Positions 35,652-44,360 of a stretch of DNA of 64,000 bases are shown piece by piece. The stretch spans positions 3,407,501 to 3,471,500 of the forward strand of contig NZ_CP039727.1 of NCBI RefSeq assembly GCF_005154805.1, read 5' to 3'. The position numbers and the translations under genes were made by a program. The DNA comes from Bacillus sp. S3. GTDB taxonomy: Bacteria; Bacillota; Bacilli; Bacillales; Cytobacillaceae. Position 1 is the first letter of the stretch. Each line of letters starts with the position of its first letter. The notes beneath the pieces were generated by a model. It ran no database searches and was not told the DNA's origin. It saw nothing but the letters and a program-made list of their open reading frames with translations.

Positions 35652-37007
35652 TTAGATAGACTTCATCACATCATGCAATTCCAGAAATTTCGTATTAAAG
35701 CTGCCTTCGACAAACTTTTCATGATCGAGCAGTTTTAAATGAAACGGTATCGTTGTATGGATACCTTCAACTACAAACTCACTAAGAGCACGTTTCATTC
35801 TCGCAATTGCTTCTTCCCGGCTGCTTCCATATGTGATGACTTTCGCAATCATGGAATCGTAGTAAGGCGGAATCGTATAACCTGGGTATGCTGCGGAATC
35901 AATACGAACTCCAAATCCTCCAGGAGGCAGGTACATATTAATTTTTCCGGCTGAAGGGAGAAAGTTCTTCTCTGGATTTTCTGCATTAATTCTGCATTCG
36001 ATTGCCCATCCTGTAAAGGTGACATCCTGTTGAGTGAGCGATAGTTTTTCACCGTTTGCCACTCGAATCATTTCCTTAATAAGGTCTATTCCAGTGACCA
36101 ATTCGGTTACGGGATGCTCCACCTGAATTCTAGTGTTCATTTCCATGAAATAAAATTTACGATTGCGGTAGTCATATATAAATTCTACCGTGCCGGCTCC
36201 TGAATAATCAACTGCTTTCGCAGCTTTTACGGCCGCATTGCCCATTTCTTCACGAATCTCTCCATCTAAAGCAGGTGAAGGCGTTTCTTCAAGCAGCTTT
36301 TGCAGTCTGCGCTGGATGGAGCAATCTCTTTCACCTAAATGAATAATGTTTCCGTGCTTATCACCAAGGACCTGAATTTCAACATGGCGGAAATCCTCAA
36401 TATACTTTTCTATGTATACACCAGGATTTCCAAATGCTGTCAAGGCCTCTTGCTGAGTGATATTAATGCCCTTAATCAATTCCTGTTCATTCTTGGCAAC
36501 ACGGATTCCTTTACCTCCGCCGCCTGCAGTAGCTTTGATTATTACGGGATAGTCAATCTTTTTGACGAGTTCAAGGGCTTCCTCGATATCATTTATGATT
36601 CCCGTTGAGCCCGGAACAATTGGAACACCGGCTTCACGCATCGTTTCTCTGGCAATATCCTTTGTGCCCATTTTAGTGATGGCTTCAGGGCTAGGGCCGA
36701 CAAAGGTAATATTGCATTCACGGCAAAGTTCCGCGAAATCTGCATTTTCAGCCAGGAATCCATAACCCGGATGAATTGCTTCACAACCGGTCAATTTTGC
36801 TACACTAATAATATTTGTCACGTTTAAATAACTATCTTTTGATGGCGTGGGTCCGATACAATAGGCTTCATCAGCCAATTGGACATGAAGGGCCTCACGA
36901 TCTGCTTCGGAGTAAACAGCAACTGATTCGATACCCATTTCACGACAGGCACGAATAATTCTAACTGCTATTTCTCCTCTATTTGCAATTAACAGTTTCT
37001 TTATCAT
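35652..37007 (-). CDS. accC: Acetyl-CoA carboxylase, biotin carboxylase subunit
   Basis: The 451-residue ATP-grasp enzyme has [22 protein letters not shown]-binding [37 protein letters not shown] and the catalytic [14 protein letters not shown]. It carboxylates biotin on AccB using bicarbonate and ATP. ATG at 37007 follows AAGGAGCGG. It is the second gene of accB-accC-yqhY. It might also serve the propionyl-CoA carboxyltransferase at 265-1815, which has no dedicated biotin carboxylase in this window; that is an inference. Confidence 0.95.
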   Translation of the reverse strand: MIKKLLIANRGEIAVRIIRACREMGIESVAVYSEADREALHVQLADEAYCIGPTPSKDSYLNVTNIISVAKLTGCEAIHPGYGFLAENADFAELCRECNITFVGPSPEAITKMGTKDIARETMREAGVPIVPGSTGIINDIEEALELVKKIDYPVIIKATAGGGGKGIRVAKNEQELIKGINITQQEALTAFGNPGVYIEKYIEDFRHVEIQVLGDKHGNIIHLGERDCSIQRRLQKLLEETPSPALDGEIREEMGNAAVKAAKAVDYSGAGTVEFIYDYRNRKFYFMEMNTRIQVEHPVTELVTGIDLIKEMIRVANGEKLSLTQQDVTFTGWAIECRINAENPEKNFLPSAGKINMYLPPGGFGVRIDSAAYPGYTIPPYYDSMIAKVITYGSSREEAIARMKRALSEFVVEGIHTTIPFHLKLLDHEKFVEGSFNTKFLELHDVMKSI

Positions 37008-37021
37008 CCTGTTACCGCTCC

Positions 37022-37537
37022 TTACTCTGGCTTTACTAAAAATAATGGCTGACCGTATTCAACTAATTGGCCATTTTTAACAAGTACTTCAACAATTTCT
37101 CCATTTACTTCTGCTTCAATTTCATTAAATAATTTCATCGCTTCGACAATACAAACGATTGAATCTTTAGTAACGGTTGAACCTGTTTTTACATAAACGT
37201 CCGCATCTGGAGTTGGCGATGCATAGAATGTACCAACCATTGGAGAAGTGATTTTATGTAAGTTTGCTGTATCGGCTTGTTTCACTTCATCAGCTTTTGG
37301 TGCTTCCTGTGCCGCTTCTTGTACTGGAGCTGAAGTTGCGGCAACTGTCACAGGAACAGGTTGGGCAACAGGAGCTGCTTGCGGTACTACAGGAGCAGGC
37401 GTTACTTGAGTAACAATAGCAGCTGCAGTTGTTTTCTTCATTTGGATTTTCGAACCGTCATTTTCGTATACAAATTCATCAATACTCGACTGGTCAACCA
37501 ATTTAATTAATTCACGAATTTCTTGTACTTTTAACAT
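37022..37537 (-). CDS. accB: Biotin carboxyl carrier protein
   Basis: The 171-residue BCCP has an N-terminal helical region ([19 protein letters not shown]), a long Ala/Pro/Val/Gln linker (about 45-85) and the C-terminal biotinyl domain with the biotin-accepting Lys in [16 protein letters not shown]. It swings carboxybiotin between AccC and AccAD. ATG at 37537 (MLKVQEI) follows AAGGAG by 9 nt and matches the family; the upstream ATG at 37558 lies before that ribosome-binding site. Confidence 0.95.
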   Translation of the reverse strand: MLKVQEIRELIKLVDQSSIDEFVYENDGSKIQMKKTTAAAIVTQVTPAPVVPQAAPVAQPVPVTVAATSAPVQEAAQEAPKADEVKQADTANLHKITSPMVGTFYASPTPDADVYVKTGSTVTKDSIVCIVEAMKLFNEIEAEVNGEIVEVLVKNGQLVEYGQPLFLVKPE

Positions 37538-37578
37538 TGAGTAACACTCCTTGTACAACTTTAATTAGGACTTACTAT

Positions 37579-37606
37579 TAATACTATACGATAAAATTTA
37601 GTATTA
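37579..37606. promoter_or_regulatory. 28-bp inverted repeat in the accBC promoter
   Basis: TAATACTA (37579-37586) and TAGTATTA (37599-37606) are perfect inverted arms. One overlaps the -10 and the other abuts the -35. It is well placed for repressor or autoregulatory binding. Confidence 0.55.
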
Positions 37607-37612
37607 GTTCAA
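37583..37612 (-). promoter_or_regulatory. SigA-like promoter of accB-accC-yqhY
   Basis: TTGAAC (37607-37612) and TATAGT (37583-37588) on the minus strand are 18 bp apart, about 45 bp upstream of the accB start. Confidence 0.55.
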
Positions 37613-37708
37613 TATTTTATATTAGAAAGGAATCAACATTCAATCAGCACCTCCAATTAATCATAAACTTTTTATGATTAAAAGGGAATTCGGCTATTAA
37701 TCAATTGG

Positions 37709-37737
37709 AAAAAGGGAAGCATTCAGCTCCCCTTTTA
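37709..37737 (-). terminator. Terminator of the spoIIIA operon
   Basis: AAAAGGGGAGC pairs with GCTTCCCTTTTT (one mismatch) around TGAAT, followed by T-rich sequence, 8 bp after spoIIIAH. Confidence 0.8.
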
Positions 37738-37744
37738 GCTATCA

Positions 37745-38296
37745 TTATTTAGCCGGTTGATATTCTACTGCTACATAATTGGTTTCAGCAATTTCTTTTT
37801 TAACTTCGAGCATAATCTTGTTGGCCTCTGATGCTGAAGGCTTCTTCTTTGATTTAACTGTTACGATTACTTTTGGTCCGTCTGCTCTTACAAGGACATC
37901 ATCAAAACCCATGGTTTTAATAAAAGTTTCAAGAAATTCTTCTTTTTGAGCTGTTTTATTCAGTTTATCCATTTGGTCTTTCACTTTACTTTTTTCTTCT
38001 GGCGAAAGATCAGTGGACGCTAGTTCATTGGTTAAACTTTCCTGCCGCTCGCTGCGCAGGTCTTCAAGCTCCATGCGAAGCTCTTCAAATGCCACATCGC
38101 CAGCAACGCTGGATACAACTGTTTTATCATCCTTGGCTTGTGTTTTTGTTTTCCCTTGATTTTGATCTTTAGCATTTTGTTGTACTGCTGCTAGGTCTGT
38201 GTTTTTCTGCTCTGGAGAAGTAATGTAGTATACTGATAACACCACTACTAAACTTAACATTGTTAATAACCAAACTGTTTGTTTTTTCAAAAGCAT
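37745..38296 (-). CDS. spoIIIAH: Stage III sporulation protein AH
   Basis: The 183-residue protein has one N-terminal membrane helix (QTVWLLTMLSLVVVLSVYYI) and a soluble YscJ/FliF-like ring domain ending with DDVLVRADGPKVIVTVKSKK. In the mother-cell outer forespore membrane it binds forespore SpoIIQ, forming the intercellular channel. The ATG at 38296 (MLLKKQ) follows GGGGG by 9 nt; the frame is open 19 codons upstream. It is the last gene of the operon, before the terminator. Confidence 0.95.
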   Translation of the reverse strand: MLLKKQTVWLLTMLSLVVVLSVYYITSPEQKNTDLAAVQQNAKDQNQGKTKTQAKDDKTVVSSVAGDVAFEELRMELEDLRSERQESLTNELASTDLSPEEKSKVKDQMDKLNKTAQKEEFLETFIKTMGFDDVLVRADGPKVIVTVKSKKKPSASEANKIMLEVKKEIAETNYVAVEYQPAK

Positions 38297-38312
38297 TTTT
38301 AAATTCCCCCTT

Positions 38313-38963
38313 TTATTTTTTAGGCATAACAGCAACTCGATGGCTAGGAACACCTAAAGCCCTTGTGACTGCTTCCTTAATCCATTTTTTCACCTCAATA
38401 TTATCTGCGCCCTTGGCAACGACCAGCACACCGCGAATCTCAGGCTTTTTTGTTTCTACTACAATTGGAACCTCTTTTTCTCCTTCACGTATAATAACTA
38501 GTTGTTCATCGGTTGAAGAATCGACAACCTTTCTCTGCCCGCCTTCACGATCCGTTTCATCCGTTGTTTGTGATTTGGTAACCCTATTTTTCTCCAGTAC
38601 CTTCTTATCAGTTGAATCAATTGTTACCAGGACGGTCACATCATCAACCCCGAGCATCTCCTGTATGGCCTTCTTCATCTGATTTTCATACTTTTCCTCA
38701 TACTCAGCGATGGCTTTATTGCCGGAGTTTTTTTTCATACCAAATGTCGGTACATCTTCCGAAGCTGCCTTATCGTTTGCTGCAGCAGGTACCGCAGCAG
38801 GATTTGTATCCTTATTAAATAAAATGTTTCCTGCGAGCATAAGTGCTGCACCAATACAGAGGACAAGGAGCATATATTGATATTTCGCCGGTTTCTTCTC
38901 TCCCTGTTCTTCAAGTTTCAATATTCTTTTAAGCAAGGATAATGGTCCTTTGTTTTTATCCAT
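38313..38963 (-). CDS. spoIIIAG: Stage III sporulation protein AG
   Basis: The 216-residue protein has a cytoplasmic N-terminus, one membrane helix (YQYMLLVLCIGAALMLAGNI) and an extracytoplasmic ring-building domain with EMLGVDDVTVLVTIDSTDKK and VLVVAKGADNIEVKKWIKEA. It forms a large ring in the SpoIIIA-SpoIIQ channel. ATG at 38963 follows GGGGGGATT. It overlaps spoIIIAF by 8 bp. The upstream in-frame start at 38987 lies inside spoIIIAF and precedes the ribosome-binding site. Confidence 0.93.
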   Translation of the reverse strand: MDKNKGPLSLLKRILKLEEQGEKKPAKYQYMLLVLCIGAALMLAGNILFNKDTNPAAVPAAANDKAASEDVPTFGMKKNSGNKAIAEYEEKYENQMKKAIQEMLGVDDVTVLVTIDSTDKKVLEKNRVTKSQTTDETDREGGQRKVVDSSTDEQLVIIREGEKEVPIVVETKKPEIRGVLVVAKGADNIEVKKWIKEAVTRALGVPSHRVAVMPKK

Positions 38964-39585
38964 TCTTCTTTTTAATCCCCCCTTCAATCGAAACTTCCAC
39001 GGTTTCTTCTGTTACATTCCATTTCTGCGAAAGAAATGAGGCGATTTTTTCTGATTCTTCTGTATTTCCTTTAGATGGAAGAGGTTGTTCTGTGTTAATT
39101 TCGATTTGCTTAATCGCTTCGACTGTCTTCACGCCATTTTCCGGCTGTTTAAGAAGAACCGTAACCTTTTGGAGGTTTTCAGGAAATGCTTGGTCACTTT
39201 TTTCATTTATGGCTAGATCAATTGTTTCAATCTCCAATCCGTATTGTTCCATCAACTCCTCCTTAACGTCCTTTTTCAGCTGGACAGTCAATTCTTTTAA
39301 AATATATGCATCAGTTGAGGCTTGTATTTCTTTTTTCTTTGAATCTATTACATTTTTCATATTTTTTTCACTTGCGGGCTGGTATTTTGAAATGGAACCA
39401 AGTGCTGATTCAAAGTCCTTGGAGATTAATTTAAAGATAGGGGTAAGAATAATCGCGATTAAAAGCAGCCCTGTAACCATCTTGGTATATTTCTGCATAC
39501 TGGAATTTGGCAGCAGCATATCAATAACAGTAGCTAATAGGATAAAAAGAATGATATTCGTTACCCACTCTTTTAAAAACTCCAT
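38956..39585 (-). CDS. spoIIIAF: Stage III sporulation protein AF
   Basis: The 209-residue protein has two N-terminal membrane helices (WVTNIILFILLATVIDMLL and MVTGLLLIAIILTPIFKLI) and a C-terminal soluble ring-like domain (about 85-205) with EVSIEGGIKKK at its end. It is a basal part of the SpoIIIA complex. ATG follows AAGGGGGGACAAG. Confidence 0.93.
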   Translation of the reverse strand: MEFLKEWVTNIILFILLATVIDMLLPNSSMQKYTKMVTGLLLIAIILTPIFKLISKDFESALGSISKYQPASEKNMKNVIDSKKKEIQASTDAYILKELTVQLKKDVKEELMEQYGLEIETIDLAINEKSDQAFPENLQKVTVLLKQPENGVKTVEAIKQIEINTEQPLPSKGNTEESEKIASFLSQKWNVTEETVEVSIEGGIKKKNG

Positions 39586-39598
39586 TTTCTTGTCCCCC

Positions 39599-40798
39599 CT
39601 ATCTCATCATCATCGTTAAATTCCCAGCCGCGACAATGACCGTAATACTTAAAAAGAACATAAGTGAAACGATCCCCAGTGCTGCAAAGACATATATGAC
39701 GCTTTTGCTAATAATATCAAGGCATTTAATCACAGGTCCACCACCTAAGGGCTGAAGGATGGCAGCAGCAAATTTATAAATAAAGGCAATCATTAATATT
39801 TTTATAGCCGGGAAGGCGACGATAATGAGCAGGATGGCAACACCTGCGATACCGACAGTATTTTTTAACAGGACGGATGCACTTACGACTGTATCCGTTG
39901 CATCGGTAAACATTCTTCCGATGACGGGAATGAAATTACCCGTCACAAATTTCGCTGTTCTAATTGCGACTCCATCGGTCACAGCGGCGGATGCCCCCTG
40001 GACAGAAATAACCCCAAGAAAGATGGTGAAGAAGAGCCCCATCAATCCAATGCTCCAGTTTCTTAAAAGAGCAGCTAATTGTGACACTTTGTATTGCTCT
40101 GACATGGTGCTGACAATACTCAGCAATGTAGCTAAAAAGAGGAGCGGCAGAATCACATATTGAATGAACATTCCACTTATATTCATTAAAAATAATATGA
40201 CCGGATGAAAGAATGCCGCTGATACAAGCCCTCCCGATGCTGCAATAAGGGCAAGCAGCAGAGGGACAAGTGCAAGGGCAAACGAGATCATGGTTCCAAT
40301 TGCTTCATTTGTATAACTGATGGCAATATGAAAACTATTTAATGCAAGGATCACCAGCACCATATAGACAATCGCATAGGCTACCTTACTGATTGCGCTT
40401 TTCTCAAAAGCATTCTGCATGGATTGAAGAAACATGCTAAAAATCGTTAATAAGATTAACGAGCCAAGTAATTTTCCATTTGCCACAAACTCATGAAAGG
40501 CAAACTTCAATACTCCTTGTCCCCATTGCTTAAATGAGAATTTCTTATCACCTTTTACGAAATCGTATAAACTCCCTTTTTGGCTTTCAGGGAGGAATCC
40601 GCCATATTTATTGGTAATATCCTCCCAAAATTGTTTTAGTTCACTTAAGTCCAAGGTTTTAAGCTGTTCATCTACCAATTCTTGTGGTGAAAGCGGTGTG
40701 GAGGTGTCTTTGGATTCTTCGGCGGCTTGCACACTTGGAATAAATAAAAAAAGGAATACAAGAATAATAATAGGAATAATCTGCAGCCTCTGCTTCAA
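39599..40798 (-). CDS. spoIIIAE: Stage III sporulation protein AE
   Basis: The 399-residue polytopic protein has a signal-like N-terminus (IIPIIILVFLFLFIPSVQAA), an extracytoplasmic segment (about 27-110) and about seven further membrane helices in the C-terminal two thirds. It is the largest SpoIIIA membrane component. The start is TTG at 40798, after GGGGTGTAAAAA. It follows spoIIIAD by 13 bp. Confidence 0.94.
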   Translation of the reverse strand: MKQRLQIIPIIILVFLFLFIPSVQAAEESKDTSTPLSPQELVDEQLKTLDLSELKQFWEDITNKYGGFLPESQKGSLYDFVKGDKKFSFKQWGQGVLKFAFHEFVANGKLLGSLILLTIFSMFLQSMQNAFEKSAISKVAYAIVYMVLVILALNSFHIAISYTNEAIGTMISFALALVPLLLALIAASGGLVSAAFFHPVILFLMNISGMFIQYVILPLLFLATLLSIVSTMSEQYKVSQLAALLRNWSIGLMGLFFTIFLGVISVQGASAAVTDGVAIRTAKFVTGNFIPVIGRMFTDATDTVVSASVLLKNTVGIAGVAILLIIVAFPAIKILMIAFIYKFAAAILQPLGGGPVIKCLDIISKSVIYVFAALGIVSLMFFLSITVIVAAGNLTMMMR

Positions 40799-40811
40799 TT
40801 TTTACACCCCA

Positions 40812-41201
40812 TTAGCTCGGAATTAATTTGATAATGGTTTCTATCAAAACTGTTAATATTGGTATCGCCATGGCGAGAATGATAATTTTTCCTGCTAATT
40901 CAATTTTAGAGGCAATGGCTCCCTGTCCTGCATCCTTGGTAATTTGGGTGGCGAATTCAGCGATATAAGCAATGCCAATGATTTTAAGAATGGTTTCGAC
41001 ATAAACCATATTTACCTTTGCATTCACAGCTAATTTTTCAAGCATATGGATGATGTCAAAAATCTTATCGACTAAAAAGAGAAAAATAGCACAGCCAACA
41101 AAAACGACTAATAGGAAAGCAAAATTAGGCTTTTGCTCTTTGATGATTAAAGCAAGGAAGGTTGCGACCAGAGCAACACCAACAATTTTTATGATTTCAA
41201 T
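40812..41201 (-). CDS. spoIIIAD: Stage III sporulation protein AD, with ATT start codon
   Basis: The in-frame ATG at 41045 would give only 77 residues and miss the first two membrane helices. The frame is open upstream and encodes IIKIVGVALVATFLALIIKE, then NFAFLLVVFVGCAIFLFL, as in SpoIIIAD. No ATG, GTG or TTG exists in that stretch. An ATT at 41201 lies 7 nt after AAAGGGGGG and gives a 129-residue protein, the usual length. The conserved C-terminal part is VYVETILKIIGIAYIAEFAT and DAGQGAIASKIELAGK. It is a small membrane protein of the SpoIIIA complex. The exact start is inferred. Confidence 0.88.
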   Translation of the reverse strand: MEIIKIVGVALVATFLALIIKEQKPNFAFLLVVFVGCAIFLFLVDKIFDIIHMLEKLAVNAKVNMVYVETILKIIGIAYIAEFATQITKDAGQGAIASKIELAGKIIILAMAIPILTVLIETIIKLIPS

Positions 41202-41217
41202 CGCAAAGCCCCCCTTT

Positions 41218-41421
41218 CTATTGAAACAAGAATACGGATTTTATTTTTTGGAAGAGATCATCAACAATTGAAGCAACCTGAAATAAAATATAGATAAAAC
41301 CGAATAAGGTCACCCATTGCGCATACTCTTTTTTGCCAACCTGATCAAGAACCGTATGCAAAAATGCGACCACAATTCCGACACCGGCAATTTTAAAGAT
41401 AATATCCACTTCTAAACCCAT
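41218..41421 (-). CDS. spoIIIAC: Stage III sporulation protein AC
   Basis: The 67-residue protein has two membrane helices (IIFKIAGVGIVVAFLHTVL and WVTLFGFIYILFQVASIV) joined by a KKEYAQ loop, as expected for SpoIIIAC. ATG follows GGGGGAAAAGCA. It lies between spoIIIAB and spoIIIAD, and its end overlaps the ribosome-binding region of spoIIIAD. Confidence 0.93.
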   Translation of the reverse strand: MGLEVDIIFKIAGVGIVVAFLHTVLDQVGKKEYAQWVTLFGFIYILFQVASIVDDLFQKIKSVFLFQ

Positions 41422-41432
41422 TGCTTTTCCCC

Positions 41433-41948
41433 CTAAAATAATAAAATAATCAGTAATAATCCTGATAAGAATCCTAGACTCTTTACCATTTTTTCATATT
41501 TTACCTGCCGGTCGATGGCATCAGCCTCTTCTCTTTCAAGATGGGAAAGAGTTAACATAATATGTTTTTGCTGGGATAAGCGATCATGGCGGCCAAGTGT
41601 CTCCCCAAATTGCTTCATTATTTCAAATTCCCCCTGTTTTAATGCGGTGGACTTCCAAACCTCTTTTAAACTCGTTTCCCAGGCTTCCTTTACCGTTGTT
41701 TCCGTGTCGGTTAGTTTCTTTGCAAAGGTTTCAAAAAATGTAGAGAGCGGCTTTGAAAGCTGAGCGGCCAATCTTCTGGCCGCCTCATGCAATGGTGTAT
41801 GACTATACATGATTTCAGCCTCCAGTGATTGCAGTGCCGACCTTAATGCTCTAAGCTGCTTGGGGCGTTCACTGAAATTTCTTGAAGCCTCAAAGCCCGT
41901 CCAAGTAGTCGCAACAATAATGATGATGGCACCAATTAATTTAATCAT
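41433..41948 (-). CDS. spoIIIAB: Stage III sporulation protein AB
   Basis: The 171-residue protein has a hydrophobic N-terminus (LIGAIIIIVATTWTGFEASR), a helical cytoplasmic body (ALRSALQSLEAEIMYSHTPL) and a C-terminal hydrophobic anchor (GFLSGLLLIILLF). It is related to type II secretion F-like proteins. It starts at the codon directly after the spoIIIAA stop, with little ribosome-binding sequence, suggesting translational coupling. Confidence 0.92.
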   Translation of the reverse strand: MIKLIGAIIIIVATTWTGFEASRNFSERPKQLRALRSALQSLEAEIMYSHTPLHEAARRLAAQLSKPLSTFFETFAKKLTDTETTVKEAWETSLKEVWKSTALKQGEFEIMKQFGETLGRHDRLSQQKHIMLTLSHLEREEADAIDRQVKYEKMVKSLGFLSGLLLIILLF

Positions 41949-42872
41949 TTACGTCACGCTCACTTTTTGCTTCATTTCCTGACCGCTTGCATTCAAAATA
42001 TGGGTGATGGTTCCTGGTCCCGATGCCCGGTTTAGAATGACAAACCGTTCAAAAATTCTTTGGTCGATAATGTCTTTTAGAGATGGCCTGTTCCGTATTT
42101 CTTCAATGCTCGTCCCGTGTGTGGTCATGACAAGTTTGATTCCTGCATGTACGGCCTCTTGAATGGCCTCAGCATCTTCCTTTCGGCCAATTTCGTCAAC
42201 AATTAAGACCTCAGGACTCATCGAACGAATCAGCATCATCATCCCTTCCGCTTTTGGACAGGCATCTAACACGTCTAAACGGTGTCCAAATGTCAATTGC
42301 GGCACCCCATTTACACATCCCGCAATTTCACTTCTCTCATCAACAATTCCCACTTTACTGGCACGCAACCCTTTTATCTTATCTCCTGAAGAGATAATTC
42401 TTGCAATATCACGCAACAACGTCGTCTTTCCTGTTTGCGGCGGTCCAATGACCATCGTATGCATCCATCTGCCATTAAAAATATAAGGAATAATAGGTTC
42501 TGCAATTCCAACCTTTTCTCTTGCAATTCTTATGTTAAATGAGGAAATATCCCTAATCGCCTTTACCTTTCCCTCTTCAAGGATGACTTTTCCGGCAAGC
42601 CCAATCCGATGTCCGCCCGAAACGGTTATATATCCGCGTTTGAGTTCTTCCTCAAGGGTATAAATAGAAAAATGACTAATTTTATTCATAAGATGAAAAG
42701 CGTCCTCAGGCTGAATGATATACGTTAAAAACTTTGGAGCTCCCTTAAGCGTTATTTCAATAGGACGGTTAATTCGAATGCGGATTTCCTCTAATTCTTC
42801 TTTTTGGTCAGGAGGGATTTGGCTGATTAGGTCTGCAATTTTTTTAGGTAAAAAGTTAAGGATTGTTTCCAC
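41949..42872 (-). CDS. spoIIIAA: Stage III sporulation protein AA (AAA+ secretion-type ATPase)
   Basis: The 307-residue ATPase has Walker A VIGPPQTGKTTLLRDIAR (about 142-159), a Walker B-like VLIVDEIGRKEDAEAIQEA and VMTTHGTSIEEI. It resembles type II/IV secretion ATPases and powers the SpoIIIA channel from the mother-cell side. The start is GTG at 42872 after AAAGGAGGAAGG. It is the first gene of the eight-gene operon and sits behind a strong SigE-type promoter. Confidence 0.95.
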   Translation of the reverse strand: METILNFLPKKIADLISQIPPDQKEELEEIRIRINRPIEITLKGAPKFLTYIIQPEDAFHLMNKISHFSIYTLEEELKRGYITVSGGHRIGLAGKVILEEGKVKAIRDISSFNIRIAREKVGIAEPIIPYIFNGRWMHTMVIGPPQTGKTTLLRDIARIISSGDKIKGLRASKVGIVDERSEIAGCVNGVPQLTFGHRLDVLDACPKAEGMMMLIRSMSPEVLIVDEIGRKEDAEAIQEAVHAGIKLVMTTHGTSIEEIRNRPSLKDIIDQRIFERFVILNRASGPGTITHILNASGQEMKQKVSVT

Positions 42873-42911
42873 GTATCCTTCCTCCTTTTATTTGCACGTC
42901 TCACTATTTAA

Positions 42912-42940
42912 AATGTATGCCTGCTTGGACACAATATGAC
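42912..42940 (-). promoter_or_regulatory. SigE promoter of the spoIIIA operon
   Basis: GTCATATT (42933-42940) - 13 bp - CATACATT (42912-42919) on the minus strand match the mother-cell Sigma-E -35 and -10 elements closely, about 40 bp before the spoIIIAA start. Confidence 0.85.
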
Positions 42941-43085
42941 TTACGAAACTGTTAATTCCTTTCTATTTTTTTATTTGAATACTAGAATGGCATGCTTACA
43001 AAAAAGAATAGATTTATTCTAGGAACATTTTCCATGGAGAATCCGTATTTTATAGAAGGATTAACAGTTGAAAGGGGAATGAAAT

Positions 43086-43757
43086 GTGTATCATAATTTA
43101 CAGCCAAATCGAAATACAGTACATCACAAAAATCATTTAATAAAAGTTACAGGAGAAGGTGAACTTCCGGTTCAGCCAAATTCAGCTTCAGTAAAACTAG
43201 GGGTCATCACAGAAAACAAACAATTAATAACAGCCCAGCAGCAGAACTCTGCTGAAGTGACGAAAGTAATTAATGCTCTACTTGGACTGGGAATTCCGCA
43301 AAATCAAATCCAAACATTCGACTATCGGATTGAGTCGGACTATGATTACGACCAAGGAAAACAAATATTTCGCGGCTATAAAATTACCCATCTATTACAA
43401 GTGAAGGTAGAAGATTTATCGTTGATAGGGAAAGTGGTAGATACAGCGGTTCAACACGGGGTTAACTATGTATCGAATGTGCAATTTTCCGTGAAGAATA
43501 ATGACAGATTTTATCAGCAAGCATTGATTCTTGCCTTAAACAATGCAAGCGAAAAAGCTAAAACAATTGCGGAATCGTTAAATGTGACATTAATCCCGAC
43601 ACCAAGTTTGATTGTGGAAGGAGGAAGTCAGGTTCAGCCTTTCAATCAGCATGCTGAAACCTTCGTGAAAGGAATTAGTTCAACCCAATTTGAACCAGGG
43701 CAAATCATCGTAAAGGCTAGCGTATTTGCAGATTTTCATTATCGACCAACCTATTAG
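43086..43757 (+). CDS. SIMPL domain (DUF541) protein
   Basis: The 223-residue protein shows the SIMPL/YggE pattern: LIKVTGEGELPVQPNSASVK at the N-terminus, VINALLGLGIPQNQIQTFDY mid-protein, and a C-terminal VKASVFADF strand. No signal peptide is evident. The family is widespread, with loosely defined roles (oxidative-stress and signalling associations); no specific function is claimed. The start is GTG at 43086, 8 nt after AAAGGGG. It is the only plus-strand gene in a long minus-strand stretch and separates spoIIIA from the ccm cluster. Confidence 0.8.
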   Translation: MYHNLQPNRNTVHHKNHLIKVTGEGELPVQPNSASVKLGVITENKQLITAQQQNSAEVTKVINALLGLGIPQNQIQTFDYRIESDYDYDQGKQIFRGYKITHLLQVKVEDLSLIGKVVDTAVQHGVNYVSNVQFSVKNNDRFYQQALILALNNASEKAKTIAESLNVTLIPTPSLIVEGGSQVQPFNQHAETFVKGISSTQFEPGQIIVKASVFADFHYRPTY

Positions 43758-43764
43758 AAACAAA

Positions 43765-43798
43765 AACAGGCACATGAATTATAGTTCATGCGCCTGTT
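43765..43798. terminator. Bidirectional terminator between the SIMPL gene and the ccm cluster
   Basis: AACAGGCACATGAA pairs with TTCATGCGCCTGTT (14 bp, one mismatch) around a 6-nt loop, with T-runs outward on both strands. It serves the two convergent units. Confidence 0.88.
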
Positions 43799-43819
43799 CT
43801 TGTTTATTCATAAAAATAG

Positions 43820-44329
43820 TTAGTTATCATATTTCTTTACCCAATTATATAACTGCATTTCCGTTACTTCACCATTAAAGTGCTCCCTAATAATTCCCTG
43901 TTTATCAATGACAAACGTTTCAGGTTGTCCGGTTACGTTAAAGCGTTTTGAAACCTTGGCATTATAGTCAAATAAGTAGTTCATACCGTCTTTATTGTTA
44001 TCGGTAACTTTCTTGATTTTGTCCATCGTTTCTCCACGATTTATCATTAGGAGTTTGTATTTATCACCATAGTCTTTTTGAAAGGCTGCTAATTCTGGAA
44101 ATTCCTCCTTACACGGTTTACACCAACTTGCAAAATAATTTAAAATTACTACTTCTCCCTTATAATCAGAAAGTTTAGTTGTGCTGCCATCTAAATTTGG
44201 CAGCTCGAAATTATAAGCTTGATCTCCAACATCGGTGTTCTCGCCTTTGGATACTAAACTATACCCAAAAAAGCCGAACATTCCTACAATGAGAATCAAC
44301 ACGAGTGATTTGATGACTCGCTGGTTCAT
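43820..44329 (-). CDS. ccmG: Membrane-anchored thiol-disulphide oxidoreductase (CcmG/ResA-like)
   Basis: The 169-residue protein has one N-terminal membrane anchor (SLVLILIVGMFGFFGYSLV) and a TlpA/ResA-type thioredoxin fold facing outward. The active site is ASWCKPCKEEFPEL (C70/C73), and the cis-Pro region is VTGQPETFVID. Such proteins reduce the apocytochrome CXXCH thiols before heme ligation. ATG at 44329 follows AGGGGG; an in-frame start at 44347 lies before that site. Sequence alone does not separate CcmG from ResA. Its place as last gene of the ccm cluster suggests the CcmG role. Confidence 0.85.
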   Translation of the reverse strand: MNQRVIKSLVLILIVGMFGFFGYSLVSKGENTDVGDQAYNFELPNLDGSTTKLSDYKGEVVILNYFASWCKPCKEEFPELAAFQKDYGDKYKLLMINRGETMDKIKKVTDNNKDGMNYLFDYNAKVSKRFNVTGQPETFVIDKQGIIREHFNGEVTEMQLYNWVKKYDN

Positions 44330-44360
44330 CGTATTTCCCCCTGACACCCAGACTAGCAGT

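Noticed and set aside
37559..37744. FapR operator upstream of accBC
   Set aside because: The TAATACTA/TAGTATTA arms are 12 bp apart, whereas FapR sites have nearly adjacent TTAGTA-type arms.
38942..39619. 225-codon plus-strand open frame antisense to spoIIIAF
   Set aside because: It overlaps well-recognised spoIIIAF/AG on the other strand, has no ribosome-binding site and shows Ser/Phe-rich composition typical of antisense shadows.
40812..41045. SpoIIIAD as a 77-residue protein starting at the ATG at 41045
   Set aside because: This would drop two conserved N-terminal membrane segments. The upstream codons clearly continue the family sequence, so the longer form with ATT start is preferred.
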